NCBI GenBank assembly: GCA_017454765.1
Contig: JAFTCJ010000020.1
Coordinates: forward strand, 1-64,000
Direction of reading: 5' to 3'
DNA: 64,000 bases
Origin: Erysipelotrichaceae bacterium
GTDB lineage: Bacteria; Bacillota_I; Bacilli_A; Erysipelotrichales; Erysipelotrichaceae
Shown in pieces: positions 50,264 through 58,256 of this stretch. Each line of letters begins with the position of its first letter. Positions within the stretch are counted from its first letter, which is position 1. A model generated the notes under the pieces. That model worked only from the letters and a program-made list of their open reading frames with translations, was not told where the DNA came from and made no database searches. The translations under genes were made by a program, and so were the position numbers.

Positions 50264-51133
50264 ATGAAACTTCTGATGCTGATCAATGCAAAAAGCGGTA
50301 TGAAGAATTCCAAATCAAACCTTTTGAGTGTGATGGATATTTTCTGCCGCAATGGCTATACGGTGAGCGTCTATGTCACCCAGAAGGCGAACGATGCCTA
50401 TGAGTATCTGATGAAAAACAGGGTCCGTTACGATGTGATCTGTGTTTTCGGCGGCGACGGAACGATGAACGAGGTCACCAATGCTTTGATGCGCAGGGAT
50501 GACAAACCTCTTCTGGGTTACTTCCCCAGCGGGACGATGAATGATTTCGGATCCAACTTCGATCTGGGAAATGATTTCAAAAAGATCGCCGAGCGGATCT
50601 GCGAAGGCAATGTACGGGAATTCGATGTCGGCAGATTCAACGACCGTTACTTCAATTATGTGGCGGCGTTCGGTGCCATGTGCGATGTGCCGTTTACGAC
50701 GGACAGAGAGTCCAAGGAGACCTGGGGCAATATCGCCTATATCCTGGAGGGCATCTCCAAGCTTCCGGAAGTCAGAGAACACAAAGTGAAGTATACGGTC
50801 AACGGGAAAGAGTATAAGAAGAACGTACTGTTCGGTCTGATCTATTCCGGCAACAGAGTCGCTGGGATGGAACTGGAGGACAAGAAGAATTCAAGGATCG
50901 ATGACGGTGTCTTCAATGTGCTGATCGTGGATTATGTGCCGACGGTGTTCAATGCGCCGGACCTGCTTTCTACGATCCTGCAGCAGAAGCGCTACATCCA
51001 CCGCTTCCATACCGACCGGATCTCACTGGAATTTGAAGACGATGTCATCTGGACGCTGGACGGTGAAGAGGCGAAAGTCAAAAACAAAGCGGAAATAACG
51101 ATCACAAACAAAGCACTCAGGATACTTGCCTGA
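50264..51133 (+). CDS. Diacylglycerol/lipid kinase of the YegS/DgkB family
   Basis: Cytosolic lipid kinase of 289 residues. The nucleotide loop is 'VFGGDGTMNEVTNAL' at about 62-76, preceded by 'NAKSGMKNSK' and followed by 'GYFPSGTMNDFGSNF', which fit the DAGK catalytic domain. The C-terminal beta-sandwich ends 'ISLEFEDDVIWTLDGEEA'. It may phosphorylate diacylglycerol for return to phospholipid synthesis. TTGTTT (50227-50232), 16 bases, TAAAAT (50249-50254), then nine bases to ATG with no Shine-Dalgarno: a leaderless message is likely. Confidence 0.9.
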   Translation: MKLLMLINAKSGMKNSKSNLLSVMDIFCRNGYTVSVYVTQKANDAYEYLMKNRVRYDVICVFGGDGTMNEVTNALMRRDDKPLLGYFPSGTMNDFGSNFDLGNDFKKIAERICEGNVREFDVGRFNDRYFNYVAAFGAMCDVPFTTDRESKETWGNIAYILEGISKLPEVREHKVKYTVNGKEYKKNVLFGLIYSGNRVAGMELEDKKNSRIDDGVFNVLIVDYVPTVFNAPDLLSTILQQKRYIHRFHTDRISLEFEDDVIWTLDGEEAKVKNKAEITITNKALRILA

Positions 51134-51143
51134 GTGCTTTTTC
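51110..51143. terminator. Bidirectional terminator
   Basis: Twelve-base stem AAAGCACTCAGG / CCTGAGTGCTTT (51110-51121 with 51129-51140), loop ATACTTG, U-runs on both sides. It overlaps the stop codons of the lipid kinase and the acetyltransferase. Confidence 0.85.
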
Positions 51144-51552
51144 AGATAACGATGTCGTAGTAATCATAATCGTCATGATCAGAAAAGCCTTCCTTCTTCC
51201 AGAAGGAGAGTCCTATCTCGTTGTTTCTGTAGACAAAGAGTCCGGCTTTGCCGATGCCTTCTTCTTTCAGGGCTCCCATGGCTTTTTCGCACAGTGCTGT
51301 GCCGATGCCTCTTCGCCGGTATTGCCTGTCCACGGCAAGATGGTGCAGAGTCCCTCTTCTGCCGTCATGTCCGGCCATGATAACGCCGACGATCTTACCG
51401 TCTCTTTCTTCGACAAAACAGGTGGAAGGATTGCGCTGCAGGTATTTTTCAATGCCTTCACGGGATTCATCGATATCGTTGATATCCACTCCTTCACAGC
51501 TTTTCCACAGGCGGTAGATCTGAGGATAGTCCTCGATTCTTAACGGGCGCAT
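51142..51552 (-). CDS. GNAT family N-acetyltransferase
   Basis: Compact acetyltransferase of 136 residues. 'LRIEDYPQIYRLWKS' starts the fold, 'TLHHLAVDRQYRRRGIGTALCEKAM' (quoted in parts) holds the acetyl-CoA loop QYRRRGIG at about 80-87, and 'NNEIGLSFWKKEGF' closes it. The acceptor is unknown. GAGGAGACATC gives a good ribosome site. A 16-codon upstream frame overlaps its start (see the entry at 51540). Confidence 0.9.
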   Translation of the reverse strand: MRPLRIEDYPQIYRLWKSCEGVDINDIDESREGIEKYLQRNPSTCFVEERDGKIVGVIMAGHDGRRGTLHHLAVDRQYRRRGIGTALCEKAMGALKEEGIGKAGLFVYRNNEIGLSFWKKEGFSDHDDYDYYDIVI

Positions 51553-51590
51553 GATGTCTCCTCATCAACGAAAAAAACAAGTGTTCTCAT
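51540..51590 (-). CDS. Possible 16-residue upstream peptide overlapping the acetyltransferase start
   Basis: On the minus strand, AAAGGATGAATT precedes ATG 51590. The frame reads 'MRTLVFFVDEETSCAR' and stops at TAA eleven bases inside the acetyltransferase gene. The ribosome site and overlap are those of a translationally coupled leader peptide, and the peptide's own codons contain the acetyltransferase ribosome site. Expression is inferred. Confidence 0.35.
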   Translation of the reverse strand: MRTLVFFVDEETSCAR

Positions 51591-51705
51591 AATTCATCCT
51601 TTCAAACAAATAACAAGATCACCAAATGTCTGTATGATAAGCTTACTGCTTTGGCACTTCTATGCATCTATTGTATCATTTTTGTTTTTTGTAAGACAGG
51701 TATAC

Positions 51706-51732
51706 AAAAAGAAGGACTTTACGTCCTTCTTT
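51706..51732 (-). terminator. Terminator of the DUF937 gene
   Basis: AAAGAAGGAC / GTCCTTCTTT (51708-51717 with 51723-51732), loop TTTAC; the minus-strand product ends in a U-run. Confidence 0.8.
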
Positions 51733-51755
51733 CGTGAAATATCTTTTGTTTACGA

Positions 51756-52454
51756 TTATTTCATCAGAGCCGTCAGCAGGCTTAACAGTTCTGTACCGTT
51801 GGACTGCTGAGCTGTCGGCTTCTTGCCGGAAGTGCCGGCACCGAGCAGAGAGCCCAAGAGGTCCAGACCGGTGTTGGAAGACTGCTGCTGTGTTGCACCT
51901 GTTAAGAGCGAACCGAGCAGACCTGCAGCCGGGTTGGAGTTGACATTGGATACGCTTCCGCCGCCGAGCAGACCGGCCAGGTCGGAGAGGTCGATGCCGT
52001 CAGAGAGGTCGACTTTCGGTGACTGCTGGGGTTTCGGTTTTGCAGCAGTGGCTGTCGTAGCTGTGCTTAATGAGTTGAGCAGAGCCGGAGCAATGCTGTT
52101 GAGGACAGCGTTGACTTCCTTGGAGGACAGACCTGTTTCATTAGCCAGGTTGCTGATGACAGATTTCTGATCGGAACCCAGGATGTGGGCGATAATCTTG
52201 GCACCGTCAGTGGAGTCGCCGTTCTTGATCTGCTGGGAAACTGTCTGTGTGCTGGTATGCTGTGTCAGAGCGGAAAGCAGGGAAGAAGCGCCGTCTTTCT
52301 TGGATGCATTCTTTGTCATATAAGTGATCAGAAGAGGTACAGCCATCATCAGAAGCTTGGAAATACCGTTTGAAGATACGCCAGTCTTCTTGGAAGTAGC
52401 GTTAATGGACTCATTTGAAGTCAATGTACCTAATAATAATTGCAATAGATTCAT
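51756..52454 (-). CDS. DUF937 domain protein
   Basis: Protein of 232 residues matching the DUF937 pattern in its first 130: 'LLGTLTSNESINATSKKTGVSSNGISKLLMMAVPLLI', then 'ILGSDQKSVISNLANETGLSSKEVNAVLNSIAPALLNSL', all quoted as family pattern in short parts here. The C-terminal 95 residues are low-complexity, rich in Gly, Ser, Gln and Leu, with the repeated phrase 'GLLGSLLTGA / DLLGSLLGAG' and 'LLGGGS'. The cell function of DUF937 proteins is unknown. AAGGAGAATAATGA precedes the ATG. It has its own terminator. Confidence 0.82.
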   Translation of the reverse strand: MNLLQLLLGTLTSNESINATSKKTGVSSNGISKLLMMAVPLLITYMTKNASKKDGASSLLSALTQHTSTQTVSQQIKNGDSTDGAKIIAHILGSDQKSVISNLANETGLSSKEVNAVLNSIAPALLNSLSTATTATAAKPKPQQSPKVDLSDGIDLSDLAGLLGGGSVSNVNSNPAAGLLGSLLTGATQQQSSNTGLDLLGSLLGAGTSGKKPTAQQSNGTELLSLLTALMK

Positions 52455-52581
52455 TCATTATTCTCCTTACTATTGATAATATTATTTTAAACCTTTTTTA
52501 TTTCAGTGGGAATATTTTGATTCTCATGAGAAAGATAATGCTTTTTTTGAGCAATCCGGACCGCTATGAATGGCTAAATTA

Positions 52582-52590
52582 TGGTAATAT
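52582..52590 (+). promoter_or_regulatory. Extended -10 of the third ABC pair
   Basis: TG-G-TAATAT at 52582-52590, six bases before ATG 52597. An extended -10 needs no strong -35, and none is seen. The message would begin at the A of AUG. Confidence 0.5.
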
Positions 52591-52596
52591 TTTAGT

Positions 52597-54333
52597 ATGT
52601 TCAAACTGCTGAAGAAATATACACAGGACGGATGGTGGGCTACATTGTTAGGCCCGTTTTTTACAGTGCTGGAGGTATATGTCGCTGCCAGGATCCCTTT
52701 AGTCATGTCAGACATCATCGACCAGGGCATCTACGGCCTGAACGGTGACATGGATTATATCTGGAACAAGGGTCTGCAGATGGTGGAACTGGCGCTTTTG
52801 GGCGTGGTCTTCGGTGCCAGTTCTGGTCTGTTTTCATCGATCGCTTCGACCAGGTTCATCAGGAATATCCGCTATGCGATGTTTTCAAAGATACAGGAAT
52901 ACAGCTTTGAGAATATCGAGAAATATCCGGTCCCGACAGTCGTCATGCGTCTGACAACAGATATGAGGATGTTAAGAATGGCATATGTCAGTATCGTCAG
53001 GATGCTGATCAGGGCGCCTTTCAACCTGGTACTGAGCGCATATTTTGTTTTTACGCTGAATCCCAGACTGGCGATGATCTTCGCACTGGCGATTCCGATC
53101 CTGCTGATCGGTCTGGTGGTGATCCATCAGAAGGCGCATCCGCGTTTCCGCCAGATGATGTACAAATTCGATGCGCTGGATGCCAATCTGGAAGAGAATA
53201 TCGACGGCATCCGTGTGGTCAAGACTTTTGTCAGGGAAGACTATGAGAACGGCAAGTTCATCGATTCTTCCGACGGTGTCATGAAGGCGCAGCGTCATGC
53301 CGAGAATATCGTCATCCTCAACAGACCTTTCTTTGAACTGGTCATGTATGCCTGCATGATCGCGATCGCCTGGTTCGGCGGACGCGATGTCATTGCCGGA
53401 GAGATGACGACCGGCAATTTCATGGCTTATCTCTCCTATATCAGAGCTATCCTGTTCTCACTGCTGATGATCTCCAATGTCTATCTGCAGATCGTCATGG
53501 CCCAGACTTCGGTCGACCGTGCAAACGAGATCCTGGATGAAGAGCCAAAGGTCAGGGACAATGATGCGGACGAGGATCTTCAGGTGGAAGAGGGAAGCAT
53601 CGAATTCAGGAACGTTTCTTTCAAGTACTCCGATGATGCGCAGAACAATGTACTGAGCGACATCGATCTGAAGATCGAAGCCGGTGAAGTCATCGGCATC
53701 CTGGGTCCGACGGGTTCTTCAAAGACGACACTGGTTCAGCTGATCCCGCGTCTTTACGATGTCAGTCAGGGTGAAGTTCTGGTCAGCGGCCACAACGTAA
53801 AGGAATACAAGCTGCACAACCTGCGCGAAGCTGTCGCCATGGTCTTACAGAAGAATACGCTGTTCTCCGGAACGATCGAGGAGAATATGAAGTGGGGCAA
53901 TCCCGATGCGAGCCACGAAGAGGTCGTCGAAGCCTGTAAATATGCACAGGCCGATGATTTCATCGAGGCGATGCCGAAGAAATATGAGACCGAACTGGGT
54001 CAGGGCGGCGTCAATGTTTCCGGCGGTCAGAAGCAGAGGCTGTGTATCGCCAGAGCGCTGATGAAGCATCCCAAGATCATCATCCTGGATGACTCGACCA
54101 GTGCGGTCGATACCGATACCGACCACAGGATACAGCTGGCTTTGAAAGAGAAGCTCGGCGGCATGACGACGATCATCATCGCCCAGCGTGTCGCTTCGGT
54201 CAAGGAAGCCAACAGGATCATCATCATGAATGACGGCAGGATCGAAGATATCGGCAATCATGACGAGCTGATGAAACGCAACGAGGTCTATCGCGATCTT
54301 TACAATACACAGATGGAAGGAGCGCTGGAATAA
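52597..54333 (+). CDS. Heterodimeric ABC exporter, degenerate-site half (pair 3)
   Basis: Half-transporter of 578 residues: six membrane helices, then Walker A 'GPTGSSKTTLV' in which the Gly before the catalytic Lys is Ser, signature 'VSGGQ', and Walker B 'IIILDDSTSAVD' with Asp in place of catalytic Glu. Both Walker changes point to a site that binds but barely hydrolyses ATP. No Shine-Dalgarno precedes the ATG. Stop and partner start overlap by one base. No regulator is beside it, and the substrate is unknown. Confidence 0.92.
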   Translation: MFKLLKKYTQDGWWATLLGPFFTVLEVYVAARIPLVMSDIIDQGIYGLNGDMDYIWNKGLQMVELALLGVVFGASSGLFSSIASTRFIRNIRYAMFSKIQEYSFENIEKYPVPTVVMRLTTDMRMLRMAYVSIVRMLIRAPFNLVLSAYFVFTLNPRLAMIFALAIPILLIGLVVIHQKAHPRFRQMMYKFDALDANLEENIDGIRVVKTFVREDYENGKFIDSSDGVMKAQRHAENIVILNRPFFELVMYACMIAIAWFGGRDVIAGEMTTGNFMAYLSYIRAILFSLLMISNVYLQIVMAQTSVDRANEILDEEPKVRDNDADEDLQVEEGSIEFRNVSFKYSDDAQNNVLSDIDLKIEAGEVIGILGPTGSSKTTLVQLIPRLYDVSQGEVLVSGHNVKEYKLHNLREAVAMVLQKNTLFSGTIEENMKWGNPDASHEEVVEACKYAQADDFIEAMPKKYETELGQGGVNVSGGQKQRLCIARALMKHPKIIILDDSTSAVDTDTDHRIQLALKEKLGGMTTIIIAQRVASVKEANRIIIMNDGRIEDIGNHDELMKRNEVYRDLYNTQMEGALE

Positions 54334-56222
54334 TGGCAGACACAGGATACAGACAGCTCAGGACTTCCAGAGCCAACGACGTTCTGGGAACGATCGCCAA
54401 GACGTTCTCCTATATCTCCGGACGCTTCAGATGGCAGTTCATCTTTGCAATCCTTTTCACGATGCTTTCATCTCTGACGGGTGTCATCAGTTCCTATCTG
54501 TTCACCCCGATCATCAATAACTACATCGTTCCTTACATCGGTCAGGAGAACCCCGATCTGAGCGGATTCATCGGCATGCTGGGAGTGATGATCGCCGTAT
54601 ACGGCGGCGGACTGATCGCTTCCTATGCCTTCTCCAAGCTGATTTCGGTCGTTTCCACCGGCATGCTCAACAACATGAGACAGGATCTGTTCAGGGTCAT
54701 GGAAAAACTGCCGGTGAGATTCTTCGATTCCAGGACACACGGCGAGGTCATGAACTACTATACCAACGACATCGATACAATACGTCCGATGATCGCCGAC
54801 GGTTTCCCGACACTGATCACGACGATGATCACGATCATCGGCTGCTTCGCTTTCATGTTTGCGCTGAATCTGCGTCTGGCGCTGGTCATGCTGGGATTCC
54901 TCATCGTCACGTTCTTTGTGACCTACTTCCTGGCAAAAGGATCAAGATCAACTTTTGCCGATCTGCAAAGACAGATCTCCAACATCAACGGCTACACGCA
55001 GGAGATGTTCTCGGGCCAGAAGGTCATCAAGGTCTTCAATCACGAGAAGGAGACACTGGACGGTTTCGTCGATTTCAACAATAAACTTTATGATTATTCG
55101 CTCAAGACTAATGCCTATGCATCGGTGCTGATGCCGATCAATGCCAACCTGGCTTACATCGCCTATGCGATCGTTTCGGTCATCGGCGGCAGGATGTGCA
55201 TCAACGGCACCATGCGGATAGGCGATCTGGCTTCCTTCCTGCTGTTTGTCAGGCAGTTTGCCGGACCGATCTCCAATCTCTCGCAGCAGTTCAACGGCAT
55301 CATGATGTCGCTGGCCGGTGCGGAAAGAGTCTTCGATCTCATGGACAAGGAGAGCGAGCTGGATTACGGCATCATCGAGCTGGTCAATGTCAGAAAGGAC
55401 AGCGAAGAGCTGATCGAGACAGATGAGAAGACCGACCGCTGGGCCTGGAAGATCCCTATCGAACCGCCCAAGTATGTCGAACTTAAGGGCGATATCCGTC
55501 TGAATAATGTCACTTTCCGCTATGAGGAAGGAAAGGATATCCTTAAGAATATCTCTCTGTATGCCAAGCCGGGTCAGAAGATCGCTTTCGTCGGTTCCAC
55601 CGGTGCCGGCAAGACAACGATCACCAACCTGATCAACCGTTTCTATGACGTGGAGGATCAGGAAGGCATGATCACTTTCGACGGCATTCCGATCAAGGAG
55701 ATCAGAAAGGATGATCTCAGAAGATCGGTCGGCGTGGTCTTGCAGGATACGAACCTGTTCTCCGGAACGATCATGGACAATATCCGTTACGGCAGACTGA
55801 ATGCGAGTGATGAAGACTGCATCGCCGCCGCCAGGATCGCCAATGCGGATTCTTTCATCGAAAGACTTCCGCAGGGATACCAGACGGTACTCAGTTCCAA
55901 CGGTTCCAACCTTTCCCAGGGCCAGAGACAGCTTTTGAACATCGCCAGATGTGCAGTTGCCGATCCTCCGGTCATGGTGCTGGACGAAGCGACGTCATCC
56001 ATCGATACCCATACCGAGAAGATGATCGAGAAGGGCATGGATGAACTGATGAGGGGTCGTACGACTTTCGTCATCGCCCACAGGCTTTCAACGGTCAGGA
56101 ATGCGGATGCGATCATCGTTCTGGAACACGGCGAGATCATCGAGAGAGGAAACCATGATGATCTGATCGCCCAGAAGGGCCGTTATTATCAGCTTTATAC
56201 AGGTAAAGCGGAGCTGGATTAA
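54333..56222 (+). CDS. Heterodimeric ABC exporter, canonical half (pair 3)
   Basis: Half-transporter of 629 residues: six membrane helices (about 35-330), an extra linker of about 40 residues before the ATPase ('EELIETDEKTDRWAWKIP'), then Walker A 'GSTGAGKTTIT', signature 'LSQGQ' and Walker B 'VMVLDEATSSID' with catalytic Glu. Its length exceeds the usual 580-600 because of that linker. It forms a pump with the preceding gene, whose stop overlaps its start. Confidence 0.92.
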   Translation: MADTGYRQLRTSRANDVLGTIAKTFSYISGRFRWQFIFAILFTMLSSLTGVISSYLFTPIINNYIVPYIGQENPDLSGFIGMLGVMIAVYGGGLIASYAFSKLISVVSTGMLNNMRQDLFRVMEKLPVRFFDSRTHGEVMNYYTNDIDTIRPMIADGFPTLITTMITIIGCFAFMFALNLRLALVMLGFLIVTFFVTYFLAKGSRSTFADLQRQISNINGYTQEMFSGQKVIKVFNHEKETLDGFVDFNNKLYDYSLKTNAYASVLMPINANLAYIAYAIVSVIGGRMCINGTMRIGDLASFLLFVRQFAGPISNLSQQFNGIMMSLAGAERVFDLMDKESELDYGIIELVNVRKDSEELIETDEKTDRWAWKIPIEPPKYVELKGDIRLNNVTFRYEEGKDILKNISLYAKPGQKIAFVGSTGAGKTTITNLINRFYDVEDQEGMITFDGIPIKEIRKDDLRRSVGVVLQDTNLFSGTIMDNIRYGRLNASDEDCIAAARIANADSFIERLPQGYQTVLSSNGSNLSQGQRQLLNIARCAVADPPVMVLDEATSSIDTHTEKMIEKGMDELMRGRTTFVIAHRLSTVRNADAIIVLEHGEIIERGNHDDLIAQKGRYYQLYTGKAELD

Positions 56223-56284
56223 AAAATACTTTACTTTACGTAAAAAAGCTGTAAAATAAAGAAGCAATCAAAAGGATATGTTAT

Positions 56285-56361
56285 CAGGGTGTAGCTCAGC
56301 TTGGTAGAGCGCTTGCTTCGGGTGTAAGAGGCCAAGAGTTCGAATCTCTTCACCCTGACCA
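56285..56361 (+). tRNA. tRNA-Pro (anticodon CGG)
   Basis: Cloverleaf with acceptor CAGGGTG/CACCCTG, D arm AGCTC/GAGC, anticodon stem CTTGC/GTAAG with loop TTCGGGT (CGG at 56319-56321), T arm AAGAG/CTCTT and encoded CCA. A TTTACT-16-TAAAAT promoter lies at 56230-56257. It is flanked by 11-base inverted arms AAAAGGATATG (56270-56280) and CATATCCTTTT (56360-56370). Confidence 0.92.
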
Positions 56362-56404
56362 TATCCTTTTTGTTTTGTTCTATAATATAGGATGGGAGAT
56401 TGAA

Positions 56405-57250
56405 ATGGCGAAAACAGGACTGGTCATGGAAGGGGGAGGGCTGCGCGGCGTATTCACTGCCGGCGCTGTCGACTGCTTCCTTGATAAAAACATCGTGTTC
56501 GATTATGTGATCGGAGTTTCAGCGGGTGCCTGCAACGCTTTTTCCTATGTCGGAAACAAGAGAGGCTATGTCCGTTCCTGCATGATACAGAAGGATCCCT
56601 TCAATGCCTTCTGGGGCGTTCCGCAGATGGTGGAGTCCCACAAGTTCGTCGATCTGGATAAGGTCTTCTATGAGTATACGCAGCAGTACGGTTTTGACTA
56701 CAATCAGTTTGTTGCCAGCCCGATGGAGTGGGAGATGGTCGTTTCCAACATCGAGACCGGCAAGCCGGAATACATGTCCACGCATGTGGTCGAGGAAGCG
56801 CAGATCTTAGGCAAGGCATCCTGTTCGATGCCCGGCTTCACTGATCCGGTCGATATCAACGGACATCTGTATCTGGACGGCGGTATCTGCGATTCGATCC
56901 CGGTGGAAAGAGCCTTGGACAAGGGCTGTGACCGGCTGGTCATCGTCCTGACCAGGAAGAAGGGCAATTACTCAAAGATCAACGATGCGGCAATGGCGAT
57001 CTTCCGCAGGATCTACAGCGCCTATCCCGAATTCGTCAAAGCACTGGAACAGCGCAGCGATCTTTATAAGGAACAGGTCGCACTTGCGGAAAAGCTGGAA
57101 GAGGAAGGCAAAGCTCTCATCATCCGTCCCACCATGCAGGAGATCAGCAGGTTTGAGTCCAAAGAGGATGAACTGCTGATGTCTTACTACCACGGCTATA
57201 CCAAGGCAAAGGAATATATCGAGACGATAAAGTCTTACCTGTCAAGATAG
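56405..57250 (+). CDS. Patatin-like phospholipase
   Basis: Cytosolic lipid acyl hydrolase of 281 residues, bacterial YjjU/RssA-type. The oxyanion loop is 'EGGGLRGVFTAG' (9-20), nucleophile Ser39 is in 'GVSAG', and the catalytic Asp is in 'YLDGGICDSIPV' at about 156-158. The frame opens at 56375, but GGGAG precedes ATG 56405, where the family begins. Likely substrates are phospholipids or lysolipids. The XpaC-like gene follows after ten bases, suggesting a joint role at the membrane. Confidence 0.92.
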   Translation: MAKTGLVMEGGGLRGVFTAGAVDCFLDKNIVFDYVIGVSAGACNAFSYVGNKRGYVRSCMIQKDPFNAFWGVPQMVESHKFVDLDKVFYEYTQQYGFDYNQFVASPMEWEMVVSNIETGKPEYMSTHVVEEAQILGKASCSMPGFTDPVDINGHLYLDGGICDSIPVERALDKGCDRLVIVLTRKKGNYSKINDAAMAIFRRIYSAYPEFVKALEQRSDLYKEQVALAEKLEEEGKALIIRPTMQEISRFESKEDELLMSYYHGYTKAKEYIETIKSYLSR

Positions 57251-57260
57251 AGGAAACAGT

Positions 57261-58244
57261 ATGAACGAAGAAAGAAACAAGAGTTCGGGTACATTATCCT
57301 TATTTATCAAAGCGGCGTTTTTCATGATCACACTGCTTCTGATCCTGGCACTGCTTACTTCAGCCAAGACCGGCATCAGTCTCTTTGACAGTCAGATCAG
57401 GTCTTTCCTGACGACGATCCTGATCATGTCGTTAGTCATACTCGGCGTTCTGGCGCTGGGTGTGATCACGGCAGCTCTGGTCATGGGAAAGAATACGCCG
57501 GTCAGCAGCAGGAGCACACTGATCAAAGACAATACCCTGAAATATGATGTGACTGATGAAAAAGGCAAAAAGAGGAAGAAGACGATCGATATCCGCAAGA
57601 TCGATGATTTCTTAAGTCAGTATTCCGAGCTTTACATGGTCAAAGATACCAGGATGCACAAAGAGGATAAAAAGGGCAAGTCCAATGCCAATACCCTGAT
57701 CGTCACAAAGTCTGACGGTTCCGAGCTTTCCATGAGAAAACTCAACAACGAGGATCCTGTCCTGTATGATCAGATCTGTGCGTTCTTAGACAAGATCAAG
57801 GACAAGGATGCGATCAATCTCTCGTTCCGCATGCGCACATATGCAGTGGAAGAAAATCTGCTGATCGAAGGAAATGAAGCGATCACTTCCATGAAATCAC
57901 TGAGAAGACAGGTAAGCGACAGGGAAGTCAAGGCAAAGATCGATACGACGATCGAAAAGATCAGAGAAGGCGAGACCAGGATCGAGGGCAATGTCGATAA
58001 GCTCAGAAGGCTCTACGATCATTATCTGCCGATGCTCAACGGGATCATTTCCAATTTCATCACCCTGGAGTCCCATGACAAGAAGATCGTCAGCATCTTG
58101 CAGGCAAAGAATCAGCTTCTGGAGACTTTCGATCTGATTAATGCAGCTTTTGATTCGATCGGATCAAAAGAAGAGACATTCGAGCAGCTGGAGGCCAGCG
58201 TGCAGACAGCGAATGCCTATCTGAACAAAGAGAGTACACAATAA
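57261..58244 (+). CDS. XpaC-like membrane protein
   Basis: Protein of 327 residues with two membrane helices near the N-terminus (about 15-33 and 48-72) and a long helical cytosolic domain. The C-terminal half, 'VDKLRRLYDHYLPMLNGIISNFI' and regularly spaced charged helices, matches the XpaC/5-bromo-4-chloroindolyl-phosphate-hydrolysis family, whose members often stand beside TelA-like proteins; no TelA is here. Its function is unknown. It lies between patatin (10 bases) and pyruvate kinase (12 bases), all co-oriented. Confidence 0.78.
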   Translation: MNEERNKSSGTLSLFIKAAFFMITLLLILALLTSAKTGISLFDSQIRSFLTTILIMSLVILGVLALGVITAALVMGKNTPVSSRSTLIKDNTLKYDVTDEKGKKRKKTIDIRKIDDFLSQYSELYMVKDTRMHKEDKKGKSNANTLIVTKSDGSELSMRKLNNEDPVLYDQICAFLDKIKDKDAINLSFRMRTYAVEENLLIEGNEAITSMKSLRRQVSDREVKAKIDTTIEKIREGETRIEGNVDKLRRLYDHYLPMLNGIISNFITLESHDKKIVSILQAKNQLLETFDLINAAFDSIGSKEETFEQLEASVQTANAYLNKESTQ

Positions 58245-58256
58245 AGGAGATAGATT

